Assembly (NCBI RefSeq): GCF_004402495.1
Contig: NZ_SOFH01000020.1
Location: 124,001-188,000 of the forward strand
Length of the DNA: 64,000 nucleotides
Reading direction: 5' to 3'
Source: Cryobacterium sp. HLT2-28
Lineage (GTDB): Bacteria; Actinomycetota; Actinomycetes; Actinomycetales; Microbacteriaceae
In this document: positions 26,493 through 35,482 of the stretch, piece by piece
Layout: each line of letters begins with the position of its first letter
How positions within the stretch are numbered: position 1 is the first letter of the stretch
Made by a program: the position numbers and the translations under genes
The notes under the pieces: model-generated
What the model was told of the DNA's origin: nothing
Database searches by the model: none
The model's input: only the letters and a program-made list of their open reading frames with translations

Positions 26493-27628
26493 CGGGATGC
26501 TCCCCGCAGCACCGACACCACGGCGACGAGCACGAAGGAGAGCACGGCAACGATGTTGAACACGCCGCCCCACTCCACCAGCCCGGGCAGGCCGCGGGCA
26601 TCGCCGATGATGCGGACCAGGAGTGACGCGTGCAGCAACGCCGCCGGGGCGTACATCACCGCGCGATAGGGAAGCGGCCGGCGCAGCACCGCGGGCAGGA
26701 TCGTCGGGGCGTGCGCCATGATCATCGACATCACGAAACCGAGGAACACCGCATGCAGCACGGCGTCGTAGGCCGGTCCCGAGAAGGTCGGGCCAAGAAT
26801 GAGCCAGCAGCCACCGGCGACGACCAGCCAGCCATAACCGGCCAGCAGACAGGCGGCCATGTACCGGGGCAGTCCGCGCGAACGGATGAGCCGGGTCGCC
26901 ACGTCGTGCCGGAGCAGCCAGGCGACGAGGCCCAGCGTTCCGATCCCGAGCAGCGGGTAACCGATCGGGTGCCAGAACAGGGCGATCACGGCGCCGGCCA
27001 CCAGCGCGAGGGACAGCCCGAGCAGCCGGGTCTCGGCGCGTTCATCGACCGAGGGCGAGATCCGGGCCAGTTCGAGCCGCTCCCCCGCGATGGTGAGCAC
27101 GAGGTAGAGCGTCATCGCCGGGACCAGGTGCGGAACGGCCACCCCGGCCAGCCAGAGCACGGCGGCCATCAGGCCGAGCATCGCGCCGAGGGCCTGAACC
27201 GCGGTGGAGGTGGACGGCGCCCGGCGCCAGATCACCCCGTAGATCGGCAGCAGCGCGACCGAGCCGGCGACGAAGCAGAGTTGGCCGACCGGAAGCGGCA
27301 GCGGCGAGAGCAGGGCCAGCCCGCCGACGCCGAGCAGGACCGGGGCCAGGAAGGCCCATCTCTTCCGCACGGCGACGGCCCGCTCGAGCACCACGACCGT
27401 TCCGACGAAGCCGAAGACCATCAGCGGGCCGTGCACATCGGCCAGGCGCGCGCTCATGATCGGCGCGGACAGGCCGAGCAGCAGCAGGGCGCCGTCGAGC
27501 CCGGCCAGCAGGGCGATCCCGCCGGCCAGCAGCAGGGCCAGCCGGCCGATGGTGCGCCGCGGAGCGACCGCGCCTGCCCGGCGTGCGGGGCGTGCGGCAT
27601 CCGTCGATGCGAGGGTGGAGCGTGTCAC
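26489..27628 (-). CDS. NnrS-like polytopic membrane protein
   Basis: 379 residues, about 10-12 helices. The segment HAVFLGFVMSMIMAHAPTIL resembles the conserved His region of NnrS, a haem- and copper-containing membrane protein that protects denitrifiers from nitrosative stress. LADVHGPLMVFGFVGTVV near residue 65 is another conserved His helix. GTG start is 26 bp after the DUF2249 stop, with weak ribosome site. Its helical pattern is similar to the membrane part of the next gene, so the two may be related by duplication. Confidence 0.75.
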   Translation of the reverse strand: MTRSTLASTDAARPARRAGAVAPRRTIGRLALLLAGGIALLAGLDGALLLLGLSAPIMSARLADVHGPLMVFGFVGTVVVLERAVAVRKRWAFLAPVLLGVGGLALLSPLPLPVGQLCFVAGSVALLPIYGVIWRRAPSTSTAVQALGAMLGLMAAVLWLAGVAVPHLVPAMTLYLVLTIAGERLELARISPSVDERAETRLLGLSLALVAGAVIALFWHPIGYPLLGIGTLGLVAWLLRHDVATRLIRSRGLPRYMAACLLAGYGWLVVAGGCWLILGPTFSGPAYDAVLHAVFLGFVMSMIMAHAPTILPAVLRRPLPYRAVMYAPAALLHASLLVRIIGDARGLPGLVEWGGVFNIVAVLSFVLVAVVSVLRGASR

Positions 27629-27654
27629 TGTGGTGTCGGGTCGAGAGATGTCGG

Positions 27655-27981
27655 CTAGGCGACGCGGGTGAAACGCACCTGCCAGGCCTCCGGCCCGCGT
27701 TCGACATAGGACACGGCGAAAGCACCCGGGCGGGCCGTCTCCAGCTGCGCGATCAGCGGCAGCGGGTCGTGCGGGGCAATCAGGTCGAGCGCGAAACCGA
27801 CCTGGATCGCCTCGAGCGCACCGAAGATGGCCGCGTGGCGCACCGCGTGCGGAATCGTGCGGCCGTCGAGCACGATCGTCTCGGCGTCATCGTGGCCGCA
27901 CTGGCAGTCATGCCCCGGTGCGGCGGCGGCTTCCGGGTGTCCAGGGCGCAGGTCGCTCAGGGTGATCGGTTCGGCGGTCAT
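27655..27981 (-). CDS. DUF2249 domain protein
   Basis: 108-residue soluble protein. The C-terminal 70 residues match the DUF2249 fold type (GALEAIQVGFALDLIAPHDPLPLIAQLE), a TusA-like small alpha/beta domain common in denitrification clusters. The N-terminus has GHDCQCGHDD, a His/Cys cluster that could bind metal. AAGGAGG is well placed before ATG 27981. First gene of the DUF2249-nnrS-nirK operon. A role in electron or copper/haem delivery is only inferred. Confidence 0.8.
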   Translation of the reverse strand: MTAEPITLSDLRPGHPEAAAAPGHDCQCGHDDAETIVLDGRTIPHAVRHAAIFGALEAIQVGFALDLIAPHDPLPLIAQLETARPGAFAVSYVERGPEAWQVRFTRVA

Positions 27982-28069
27982 GATGGTCCTCCTTATCGGC
28001 GTGGCATTGCCACGACTCTATTTTAGAGGATACACGTACTTTTAATAAGTGGATGCGCCGGCAGCCCGC
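27982..28069 (-). promoter_or_regulatory. Promoter of DUF2249-nnrS-nirK with palindrome 28016-28028
   Basis: AT-rich 88-bp gap between moaE and DUF2249. CTCTA-TTT-TAGAG (28016-28028) is a perfect short palindrome about 35 bp upstream of the start codon. On the minus strand TCTAAA and TCGTGG occur here, as before norZ, suggesting one regulator for nitrite and NO reduction. Confidence 0.5.
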
Positions 28070-28528
28070 TCAGGCCAGTCCGACCCAGGCGTGCGAACCG
28101 TCGACCTCGTACTGCTTCTTCCAGATCGGAACCTCGGCCTTGACGGCCTCGACCAGGCGTTCGCAGGCCTCGAAGGCCACGCCGCGGTGGGCGCTCGCTG
28201 CGGCGGCGACCAGGGCGAGGTCGCCGACGTCGAGGTGGCCGATCCGGTGACTGACCGCGAGGTTCACCTGGGGGAATTCGGTGCGGAACCGGTCGGCGAT
28301 CCCGGCCAGGATGCGCCCGGCATCCGGGTGCGCGCTGTAGTCGAGCCCGGTGACCTGGCCGGCCGCGTCGGGGTCATGGTCGCGCACCTGGCCGATGAAG
28401 GTGACCACGGCTCCGCACGAGCCGGTCGACACGGCGGCCACATGCGCCGGGAGGTCGAGCGGCTCACCCGTGACCTCGTTGATCCGCACTGCCGCGGGGG
28501 CCGGTTCGATCGATTGTCCTGAATCCAC
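28070..28528 (-). CDS. moaE: Molybdopterin synthase catalytic subunit MoaE
   Basis: Large subunit that uses thiocarboxylated MoaD to make molybdopterin. 152 residues with GAVVTFIGQVRDHD, GLDYSAHPDAG, HRIGHLDVGDLALVAAAASAHR and the terminal EVPIWKKQYEVDGSHAWV with catalytic Lys residues. Located 21 kb from moaD, between the pca operon and the nitrite reductase operon. The GTG start follows TACTCT by six bases, so it probably has its own leaderless promoter inside the 42-bp gap after pcaF. Confidence 0.95.
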   Translation of the reverse strand: MDSGQSIEPAPAAVRINEVTGEPLDLPAHVAAVSTGSCGAVVTFIGQVRDHDPDAAGQVTGLDYSAHPDAGRILAGIADRFRTEFPQVNLAVSHRIGHLDVGDLALVAAAASAHRGVAFEACERLVEAVKAEVPIWKKQYEVDGSHAWVGLA

Positions 28529-28534
28529 AGGACC

Positions 28535-28540
28535 AGAGTA
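28535..28540 (-). promoter_or_regulatory. Putative leaderless -10 of moaE
   Basis: Minus-strand TACTCT, six bases (GGTCCT), then the moaE GTG. Independent transcription would free moaE from aromatic-induced control of the pca genes. Confidence 0.5.
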
Positions 28541-28570
28541 CGCCCGGGCGGGCGGAGGACGGTCGCGCCG

Positions 28571-29782
28571 CTACACCCGTTCGAAGATCGCGGCGAGGCC
28601 CTGGCCGCCGCCGATGCACATGGTCTCGAGCAGGTAGCGGCCGCCGGTGCGGTGCAGGTGCCGGGCGGCGGTGGCGAGGATGCGGGCACCGGTCGCGCCG
28701 ACGGGGTGGCCGAGCGAGATGCCGGAGCCGTTCACGTTGGTGCGGTCCCAGTCGGCGTCGGTGAAGGCCCACTCCCGGCTGACGGCGAGCACCTGCGCGG
28801 CGAAGGCCTCGTTGAGTTCGATCAGGTCCATCTCGGCGAGGGTCAGGCCGGCGCGCTGGAGCGCCTTCCGGGTCGCCGGCACGGGGCCGATGCCCATCCG
28901 GGACGGTTCGACGCCGGCCCGGGCCCAGGTCACGAGGCGCACCAGCGGCACGAGGCCGAGCTGGGCCGCCCGCTCGGGGGTGGTCACGATGCAGGCGGCA
29001 GCCGCGTCGTTCTGGCCGCTGGCATTGCCCGCGGTCACGGTGGCGTCGGCATCCGTTTTCTGCAGGATCGGGCGCAGTGCGGTCAGGGCGGCGAGGCTGG
29101 CGTCGGCGCGGGGCGTCTCGTCGGCGGTGACGACGGTCGGGCCCTTGCGGCCTGGGACGGTGACCGGCACGATCTCGTCGGTGAAGCGGCCGTCGGCCAC
29201 GGCGGCGGATGCCCGCTGCTGCGACCTGAGGGCGAGCTCGTCCTGTTCGGCGCGACCGATGGAATACTCGCGGCGCAGGTTCTCGGCGGTTTCGATCATG
29301 CCGCCGGGCACCGGGTGGTTGCGGCCGCCGGCCGTCTCGCGGCCGCGGCTGAGCGCGTCCCGCAGCAGGATCCCCGGGCCGCCGCCGACTCCGAAGCGGG
29401 AGTCGACGGTATAGAACGGGGCCTGGCTCATCGATTCGACCCCGCCGGCGATGACGAGGTCGCTGATCCCGGTCTGCACCTGCATGGCCGCGTCGAGGAT
29501 GGCCTGCAGGCCGGAACCGCAGCGGCGGTCGACCTGCACCCCGCCGACGGTGACGGGTAGTCCGGCGTTGAGGGCGGCGACCCGGGCGACCGAGGCAGCC
29601 TCGGCGGTCGGGTAGCCCTGGCCGAGGATGACGTCGTCGACGACTGAACCGTCGATGCCGGTGCGGGCGAGCAGCGCCGCGATGACGGTCGCGGCGAGGT
29701 CGGCCGGGGCGACGGCCGCGAACACCCCGCCGAACCGGCCGATCGGCGTGCGCAGCGGCTCGCAGATCACGACGTCCCTCAT
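28571..29782 (-). CDS. pcaF: 3-oxoadipyl-CoA thiolase
   Basis: Last step of the beta-ketoadipate pathway: 3-oxoadipyl-CoA plus CoA gives succinyl-CoA and acetyl-CoA. 403 residues; nucleophile Cys in RRCGSGLQA near residue 88, [17 protein letters not shown] with catalytic His, and [10 protein letters not shown] with the second Cys. Sequence alone cannot exclude acetoacetyl-CoA thiolase, but the coupling to pcaJ (ATGA overlap) supports PcaF. Confidence 0.9.
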   Translation of the reverse strand: MRDVVICEPLRTPIGRFGGVFAAVAPADLAATVIAALLARTGIDGSVVDDVILGQGYPTAEAASVARVAALNAGLPVTVGGVQVDRRCGSGLQAILDAAMQVQTGISDLVIAGGVESMSQAPFYTVDSRFGVGGGPGILLRDALSRGRETAGGRNHPVPGGMIETAENLRREYSIGRAEQDELALRSQQRASAAVADGRFTDEIVPVTVPGRKGPTVVTADETPRADASLAALTALRPILQKTDADATVTAGNASGQNDAAAACIVTTPERAAQLGLVPLVRLVTWARAGVEPSRMGIGPVPATRKALQRAGLTLAEMDLIELNEAFAAQVLAVSREWAFTDADWDRTNVNGSGISLGHPVGATGARILATAARHLHRTGGRYLLETMCIGGGQGLAAIFERV

Positions 29783-30459
29783 GAGGCTGTCCCTTCGGAG
29801 AGGATCGTGCGGATGACCTTCGGTTCGGCCGGCACGAGAAGCGGCACCTCGGTGGCGGCCTGCACCTCGGCGACGGTGAGGCCGGGGGCGATCTCGCTCA
29901 GCACGAGACCCTCCGGGGTCACGTCGATCACGGCGAGGTCGGTGATGATGCGGGTGACGACCTCCCGGCCGGTCAGCGGCAGGGAGCATTCGGTGACGAT
30001 CTTGAAGTCGCCGTTCTTCGCGGTGTGCTCCATCACCACGATCACGGTGTCGGCGCCGTGCACGAGGTCCATCGCGCCGCCCATCCCCTTGATCATCTTG
30101 CCCGGCACAGCCCAGTTGGCGATGTCGCCGGCCGCGGAGACCTGCATCGCGCCGAGCACGGCCACGTCGATCAGGCCGCCGCGGATCATGCCGAAACTCT
30201 GGGCGGAGTCGAAGTAGCTCGCGCCGGGGTTGACCGTGATGGTCTCCTTGCCGGCGTTGATCAGCTTGGGGTCTTCCTCGCCCTCCCACGGGTACGGGCC
30301 GACGCCGAGCACCCCGTTCTCCGAGTGCAGGATGACGTGCACCCCGTCGGGCAGGAAGTTGGGGATCAGCGTCGGCAGCCCGATCCCGAGGTTCACGTAG
30401 CTGTCGGGGGTGAGTTCCTGCGCGGCGCGGGCGGCCATCTCGTTCCGGGTCAACGGCAT
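29779..30459 (-). CDS. pcaJ: 3-oxoadipate CoA-transferase subunit B
   Basis: 226-residue beta subunit of the family I CoA-transferase that activates 3-oxoadipate with succinyl-CoA. The catalytic Glu is in [11 protein letters not shown] (Glu47), and [10 protein letters not shown] is typical. One base separates its start from the pcaI stop. Succinyl-CoA:acetoacetate transferase is very similar; the pathway context decides. Confidence 0.9.
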   Translation of the reverse strand: MPLTRNEMAARAAQELTPDSYVNLGIGLPTLIPNFLPDGVHVILHSENGVLGVGPYPWEGEEDPKLINAGKETITVNPGASYFDSAQSFGMIRGGLIDVAVLGAMQVSAAGDIANWAVPGKMIKGMGGAMDLVHGADTVIVVMEHTAKNGDFKIVTECSLPLTGREVVTRIITDLAVIDVTPEGLVLSEIAPGLTVAEVQAATEVPLLVPAEPKVIRTILSEGTAS

Positions 30460-30460
30460 C

Positions 30461-31288
30461 TCAGTTCTCGTTCCGGTCGGTGCCGGCGGGTGCCGGGGCA
30501 GCGGATGCCGCGGCAGCCGGCCGCGGCCGGGTGGTCGTCTTCTCGATCGGCAGGTCCCTGGCCTCGTCCGGGCTCAGTTCGATGATGCGGTCGACGTAGA
30601 TCCCGGCGAGGTGGATCGCGTCGGGGTCCAGCTCCCCGGGTTCGACCAGCTCGTCGACCTCGGCGATGGTGATCCGGCCGGCCATCCCGGCGACCGGGTT
30701 GAAGTTGCGGGCCGACTTCTCGAAGACGAGGTTTCCGTGCCGGTCGCCGCGGGCGGCGCGCACGAGCGCGTAGTCGGTGACGATGGCCTCCTCGAGCACA
30801 TATTCCTTCGGACTGCCGAGCGAGGAGAAGACCCGGGTTTCCTTGGGCGGGGACTTCACGGTGACCTCGCCGCCGGGACCGTAGCGCCAGGGCAGCCCGC
30901 CCTCGGCGACCATGGTGCCGACGCCGCTGGCTGTGTAGAAGGCGGGGATGCCGCTGCCGCCGGCCCGGAGGCGTTCGGCCAGGGTGCCCTGCGGGGTCAG
31001 TTCGACCTCCAGCTCGCCTCCGAGGTAGCGGCGGGCGAAGTCCTTGTTCTCGCCGATGTAGGAGGCGATGACCCGGCTGATCCGTCCCTCCCGCAGTAAC
31101 TCGCCGAGACCCCAGCCGTCGACCCCGCAGTTGTTCGAGACGACCCGGAGGTCGGCGGTGCCCTGGGCGAGCAGCGCCCGGATCAGCACGATCGGCACGC
31201 CGACCAGCCCGAAGCCGCCGACGGCGAGGGACGCCCCGTCGGGGATGTCCGCGACGGCGGCCGCGGCGGAGGAATAGCTCTTGTCCAT
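30461..31288 (-). CDS. pcaI: 3-oxoadipate CoA-transferase subunit A
   Basis: 275-residue alpha subunit with [18 protein letters not shown] near the N-terminus and [17 protein letters not shown] 31288 has AAGGACG upstream. The last 25 residues are an Ala/Pro-rich tail not seen in typical PcaI (usually about 230-250 residues). 31 bp after pcaDC. Confidence 0.9.
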   Translation of the reverse strand: MDKSYSSAAAAVADIPDGASLAVGGFGLVGVPIVLIRALLAQGTADLRVVSNNCGVDGWGLGELLREGRISRVIASYIGENKDFARRYLGGELEVELTPQGTLAERLRAGGSGIPAFYTASGVGTMVAEGGLPWRYGPGGEVTVKSPPKETRVFSSLGSPKEYVLEEAIVTDYALVRAARGDRHGNLVFEKSARNFNPVAGMAGRITIAEVDELVEPGELDPDAIHLAGIYVDRIIELSPDEARDLPIEKTTTRPRPAAAASAAPAPAGTDRNEN

Positions 31289-31319
31289 GGAATCGTCCTT
31301 CGACTGTCGGTTCGGTCGT

Positions 31320-32549
31320 TCAGGGTTGGTCGGTCGGTGCCCGGGAGGCGGCATCCGGGTCGGCGGCAGGCTCGGCGTCCAGCAACTCGAAGACGTCCCT
31401 GGCCACGGCCAGCGCGGAGTTCGCGGCCGGCACCCCGGCGTAGATCGCGGTGTGCAGGATCGCCTCGCCGATCTCGGCCCGGCTGAGCCCGTTGGTCAGG
31501 GCGGCCCGCACGTGCAGGGCGAGTTCCTGCTCGTGGCCGCCGGTGACCAGGCAGGCGATGGTGAGGAAGCTGCGGGTGCGCCGGTCGAGCCCCGGTCTGG
31601 TCCAGACCTCGCCCCAGGCGTAGCGGGTGATGAAATCCTGGAAATCAGCGGTTTCCGGGGTGATCTTCGCCGTCGCGGCGTCGACGTAGGCCTCGCCGAG
31701 CACCGCCGTGCGCACGGTCATCCCGGCCCGGTGGACGTCGGCGGTGGTGCGGGCGGGCGCCTCGGCCGGTTCGCGATCGGCGAGGTGGGCCGCGAGGAGG
31801 GCTGCCACCTCGACCGGCCGCTCGAGCGAGGGAAGGTGGGCGGCGCCGTCGACCGTGGCGAGGCGGGCGCCGGGGATGCGCGCGGCCAGGTCGGCGAGCA
31901 GTGCGAGCGGGGTGACCTGGTCGAGTTCGCCGGCGACGCACAAGGTGGGCACGTGGATGCCGGCCACCCGGTCGGTGACGTCGAACCCGGCGAGCGCTTC
32001 GCAGGCGAGCGCGTAGGACTCGTCGTCGACGTCGAGCAGCCTCTCGAGGGCCGCGGAGCCGGCGGCGGGGTCGCGGTCGAGGAAGCCGGGGGCGAACCAA
32101 CGGTCGGCGCTGCCCGCGATGACGGAGGGGGTGCCGCTCGCCCGGATCTGCGCGGCGCGTTCCCGCCAGCCGTCGGCGGTGCCGATCCGGGCGCCGGAGC
32201 AGATCACGGCGAGGCTGAGCAGCCGGTCGGGGTGGCGCAGCGCGAGTTCGAGCCCGACCGTGCCGCCGAGGGAGATGCCGGCGTAGTGGAATGCTCCCCC
32301 GCCGACCGAGTCGACCAGGGCGACCACGGCATCCGCCAGTTCGGTGATGGTGAACGGGTCGCGGGCGGCCGGACTGAAGCCGTGGCCGGGCAGGTCGAAG
32401 CGGAGCACCCGGAAACCCTGGGCGAGCCGCGCGGCCACCTCGTCCCAGAGCGCGGTCGTGGTGCCCAGCGAGGGGCCGAGCACGACCAGGGCGGCACCGG
32501 GATCGCCGCTGACCGGTTCGAGCGTGCAACGGATGCGGGGCTGGGTCAT
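31320..32549 (-). CDS. pcaL: Fused 3-oxoadipate enol-lactonase / 4-carboxymuconolactone decarboxylase
   Basis: 409-residue two-domain enzyme for two consecutive steps. Residues 1-260 are an alpha/beta hydrolase with nucleophile motif YAGISLGGTVGLE, Asp in AGELDQVTPL and His in AAHLPSLERP. Residues about 275-400 are the carboxymuconolactone decarboxylase domain (ITRYAWGEVWTRPGLDRR and GHEQELALHVRAALTNGL). This PcaL fusion is known from Rhodococcus and Streptomyces. ATGA overlap with pcaB. Confidence 0.95.
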   Translation of the reverse strand: MTQPRIRCTLEPVSGDPGAALVVLGPSLGTTTALWDEVAARLAQGFRVLRFDLPGHGFSPAARDPFTITELADAVVALVDSVGGGAFHYAGISLGGTVGLELALRHPDRLLSLAVICSGARIGTADGWRERAAQIRASGTPSVIAGSADRWFAPGFLDRDPAAGSAALERLLDVDDESYALACEALAGFDVTDRVAGIHVPTLCVAGELDQVTPLALLADLAARIPGARLATVDGAAHLPSLERPVEVAALLAAHLADREPAEAPARTTADVHRAGMTVRTAVLGEAYVDAATAKITPETADFQDFITRYAWGEVWTRPGLDRRTRSFLTIACLVTGGHEQELALHVRAALTNGLSRAEIGEAILHTAIYAGVPAANSALAVARDVFELLDAEPAADPDAASRAPTDQP

Positions 32550-34036
32550 GGTGCGGGTGTCCTCACGGCATCGATGGAGCTGGGCGCAGCGGCCGTGCCG
32601 AGCCCGTCGGAATTCACTGCGTCGGCGGCCAGCCGGAATCGGTCGAGCACCCGGTCGATGCCGGGGCCGTCCTGGCCCGGGTCGAGGTCGAAGGCCGCCC
32701 AGACGCCGGCCCGGAGCTGCTCGTCGTGGCCGTCGGTGGAGAGCAGGCCGGACAGCACCACCCGCAGCGGACGGTTCGTACGGAAGGCCTCCGCCGAGGC
32801 CCGCTGCACGAGGGCGAAGGCCGCCGTCTTCCCGAGCGCCTCGGCCAGGAGCGTGGTGACCCGTTCGCTGCACACGAGCCCGTCGGTGATCTCGAGGTTG
32901 GCGAGCATCCGTTCGGGGTCGACGTCGAGGCGGCCCGCGAGTGCGGCGGCGCCGGCCACCGCGGAAAGGGTGAGCCGTTCGAGCCCGCGCAGCGCCGGCC
33001 ATTCGGCGTGCCAGGCGCCACTGGGGCGCTGGTCCTCGGCGAGCAGGCTGCCGAACAGCGTCGCCACGAGGCCGGGAGCCTGCCGGGCCGCGGCCGTGAT
33101 CAGCACGGCGGTGACCGGGTTGCGCTTGTGCGGCATGGCGGAGGATCCACCCTGGCCCTGGCCGAGGTGCTCGCCGACCTCGGCGATCTCGGTGCGGGCG
33201 AGCACCGTCACGTCGAGCGCGAAGGCGCCCACGGCCCCGGTCGCGGCGGCGAGCCCGGCGGCAAGGTCGACGACCGGGAGCCGGTTGGTGTGCCAGGCGA
33301 TGGACGGCGCCGCCAGGCCGAGCCCCGACGCGAACCGCCGCAGGACCAGGTCCACGGTGTGCGCCGGATCCCCCCCGGTGCCGCGAAGGGTCGCGATCTG
33401 GTGCAGCACGGCGAGGTTGCCGACGGCGCCGCCGAGCTGCACGGGCAGCCGGGCGCGCAGCCGGTCGATGGTCTCGATCGCAGTCAGGGCCATGTCGAGC
33501 CAGCCGGCGACGACGAAGCCGAAGCTGGTCGGCGAGGCCTGCTGGCCGAGGGTGCGGCCGGCCATGGCCGTGCCGCGGTGGGCGCCGGCCAGGCCGGCGA
33601 GGGTGGCCGCGTAGTCGCCGAGCCGGGCGCTGATCTCTCCGGTCACCCGGTGGGCCACCAGCATCGCGGCGGTGTCGAGGATGTCCTGGCTGGTCGCACC
33701 GACGTGGAGGTGGTCGGAGGCGCCGGTGCGCAGGGTCTCGGCGGCGGCGGCGAGGTGCTTCACGAGCGGGATGACGGGGTTGCCGCCGCCCTGGCCCTCG
33801 GCGGCGATCGCGGCGAGGTCGAGCCGGCCGGCGTCGGCGAGGTCGTCGCAGACGGCGCCCATCCACTCAGGGGCCAGACCGGCGGCCACCAGGGCCCGGG
33901 TGAGCGCGAGTTCGGTGTCGACCATCGCCTGCAGCCAGGCGGAATCGCCGGTCAGCTCGGCCGCACGGCTGCCGTGGCCGAGCGGGTCGAGCAGTCCCAC
34001 ATCGACGAACCGGTCCGGCCCGGACGGATCAGGCAT
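32546..34036 (-). CDS. pcaB: 3-carboxy-cis,cis-muconate cycloisomerase
   Basis: Fumarase/aspartase superfamily enzyme turning 3-carboxymuconate into 4-carboxymuconolactone. 496 residues. The superfamily signature GSSAMPHKRNP lies near residue 300, with DHLHVGATSQDILDTA near 120. The start overlaps pcaG by 8 bases. The C-terminal part past residue 350 follows the usual PcaB length. Confidence 0.94.
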   Translation of the reverse strand: MPDPSGPDRFVDVGLLDPLGHGSRAAELTGDSAWLQAMVDTELALTRALVAAGLAPEWMGAVCDDLADAGRLDLAAIAAEGQGGGNPVIPLVKHLAAAAETLRTGASDHLHVGATSQDILDTAAMLVAHRVTGEISARLGDYAATLAGLAGAHRGTAMAGRTLGQQASPTSFGFVVAGWLDMALTAIETIDRLRARLPVQLGGAVGNLAVLHQIATLRGTGGDPAHTVDLVLRRFASGLGLAAPSIAWHTNRLPVVDLAAGLAAATGAVGAFALDVTVLARTEIAEVGEHLGQGQGGSSAMPHKRNPVTAVLITAAARQAPGLVATLFGSLLAEDQRPSGAWHAEWPALRGLERLTLSAVAGAAALAGRLDVDPERMLANLEITDGLVCSERVTTLLAEALGKTAAFALVQRASAEAFRTNRPLRVVLSGLLSTDGHDEQLRAGVWAAFDLDPGQDGPGIDRVLDRFRLAADAVNSDGLGTAAAPSSIDAVRTPAP

Positions 34037-34625
34037 CGAAGTCCAGGAAGACGGTCTCCGCGTCGCCCTGCAGGTGCACGTCGAACCGGTAGGAGGCGGC
34101 GCCGCCCGGTGTGCCGTCGGCGACGGCGACCAGGGTCTGCCTGCGCTCGGCCGGCACAGCGCCGAGCACGGTGTCGCCGGCGTGCGCCGCGGCATCCTCG
34201 GGGAAGTAGGCACGGGTGAAGAGGTGGTGGATCAGGCCGCGGGCGAACACCGTCACGACGATGTACGGGGCGGCGTCACCGACCGGGCCCGGTTTCACCG
34301 TGGTGAAGGTGTAGTGCCCGGCGAGGTTGACGGCCGCCCGGCCGAATCCGGTGAAGGTGAAGCCGTCGTGGTCGAGCGCACCCCGCTCGCGGCTGAGCAC
34401 GCCGTTCTCGTCGGCCTGCCAGATCTCGAGGATCGCGTCGGGGACCGGCTCGCCCGCGCCGTCCGTCACGGTGCCGTGCAGCCGGATCGCATGCGGGTGG
34501 TGGCCGGGCACGAGTTCGGGACCACGCTCGTAGGGCAGCGCGAAACCGTAGAACGGTCCGACCGTCTGGGCCGGCGTCTGGACGTATCCCGGTGCCGGCT
34601 GCTCAGTCACGGACTTATCAGTCAT
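34029..34625 (-). CDS. pcaG: Protocatechuate 3,4-dioxygenase alpha subunit
   Basis: 198 residues, intradiol dioxygenase fold (TVGPFYGFALPY, ILEIWQADENG, AAPYIVVTVFARGLIHHLFTRAYF). The alpha subunit lacks the iron site but shapes the active-site pocket. It overlaps pcaH by 8 bases and pcaB by 8 bases. Confidence 0.94.
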   Translation of the reverse strand: MTDKSVTEQPAPGYVQTPAQTVGPFYGFALPYERGPELVPGHHPHAIRLHGTVTDGAGEPVPDAILEIWQADENGVLSRERGALDHDGFTFTGFGRAAVNLAGHYTFTTVKPGPVGDAAPYIVVTVFARGLIHHLFTRAYFPEDAAAHAGDTVLGAVPAERRQTLVAVADGTPGGAASYRFDVHLQGDAETVFLDFDA

Positions 34626-35445
34626 GGGCTTCTTCGCTCTCCATCCAGGTGGATTTGGGGCCGGTCAAAACGATATCCCAGCGGTAGCCGAGCGACCATT
34701 CCGGCACGCTCAGCTCGTGCTCGTAGCTGCCGACCAGGCGCGCGCGGGCGGCAGGGTCGGTGATCGACTGGTAGATCGGGTCGAGTGCGAAGAGCGGGTC
34801 GCCCGGGAAATACATCTGGGTGACCAGCCGCTGGGTGAACGCAGTGCCGAAGAGGGAGAAGTGGATGTGCGCCGGCCGCCAGGCGTTGAGGTGGTTGCGC
34901 CACGGGTAGGGGCCGGGCTTGATCGTGGTGAACGAGTATTCGCCGTTGTCCCCCGTGATCACGCGGCCGACGCCGGTGAAGTTCGGGTCGAGCGGGGCCG
35001 GGTGCTGGTCGCGCTTGTGCACGTAACGCCCGCCGGCATTGGCCTGCCAGATCTCGACCAGCTGGTGGCGCACCGGGCGGCCCTCGCCGTCGAGCACCCG
35101 GCCGGAGACGGTGATCCGCTCGCCGAGCGGTTCCGCGTTGTGCTGGATGGTGAGGTCGCTCTCGAGGGGGTTGACGTCGGTGTGCCCGAAGGCCGGCGAG
35201 ACGCGTTCGACCTCCTCCGGGTCGACCCGCACGAGGGCGTGGGTGGGGTGGCGCAGGATGGAACTGCGGTAGGGCGGGTAGTTGCGGCGCGGGTGGAGTT
35301 CCGGCTGACCGCCGTCTGTCACCCGGGCGCGCGCCTCCGCCTCGATCGCCCGGATCTCGTCGGAGATCTCGGCCTGGGAGGCCTGCGTCGGCGCCCGATC
35401 GGCCAGGGGGTGCACGGCCGGGGCCGGGGCTGTCTCATCTGTCAT
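34618..35445 (-). CDS. pcaH: Protocatechuate 3,4-dioxygenase beta subunit
   Basis: Iron(III)-binding catalytic subunit that opens the ring of protocatechuate between the hydroxyls. 275 residues; iron ligands are visible as Tyr in GGRYVHKRDQ and the Tyr/His set in GPYPWRNHLNAWRPAHIHFS. LVEIWQANAGG is the family motif. ATG 35445 follows AGAGGA. 37 bp downstream of pobA, probably the same transcript. Confidence 0.95.
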   Translation of the reverse strand: MTDETAPAPAVHPLADRAPTQASQAEISDEIRAIEAEARARVTDGGQPELHPRRNYPPYRSSILRHPTHALVRVDPEEVERVSPAFGHTDVNPLESDLTIQHNAEPLGERITVSGRVLDGEGRPVRHQLVEIWQANAGGRYVHKRDQHPAPLDPNFTGVGRVITGDNGEYSFTTIKPGPYPWRNHLNAWRPAHIHFSLFGTAFTQRLVTQMYFPGDPLFALDPIYQSITDPAARARLVGSYEHELSVPEWSLGYRWDIVLTGPKSTWMESEEAHD

Positions 35446-35482
35446 GACGGTGAATCCTCTCGGGAGTCGGCTGGGCGGGCGG

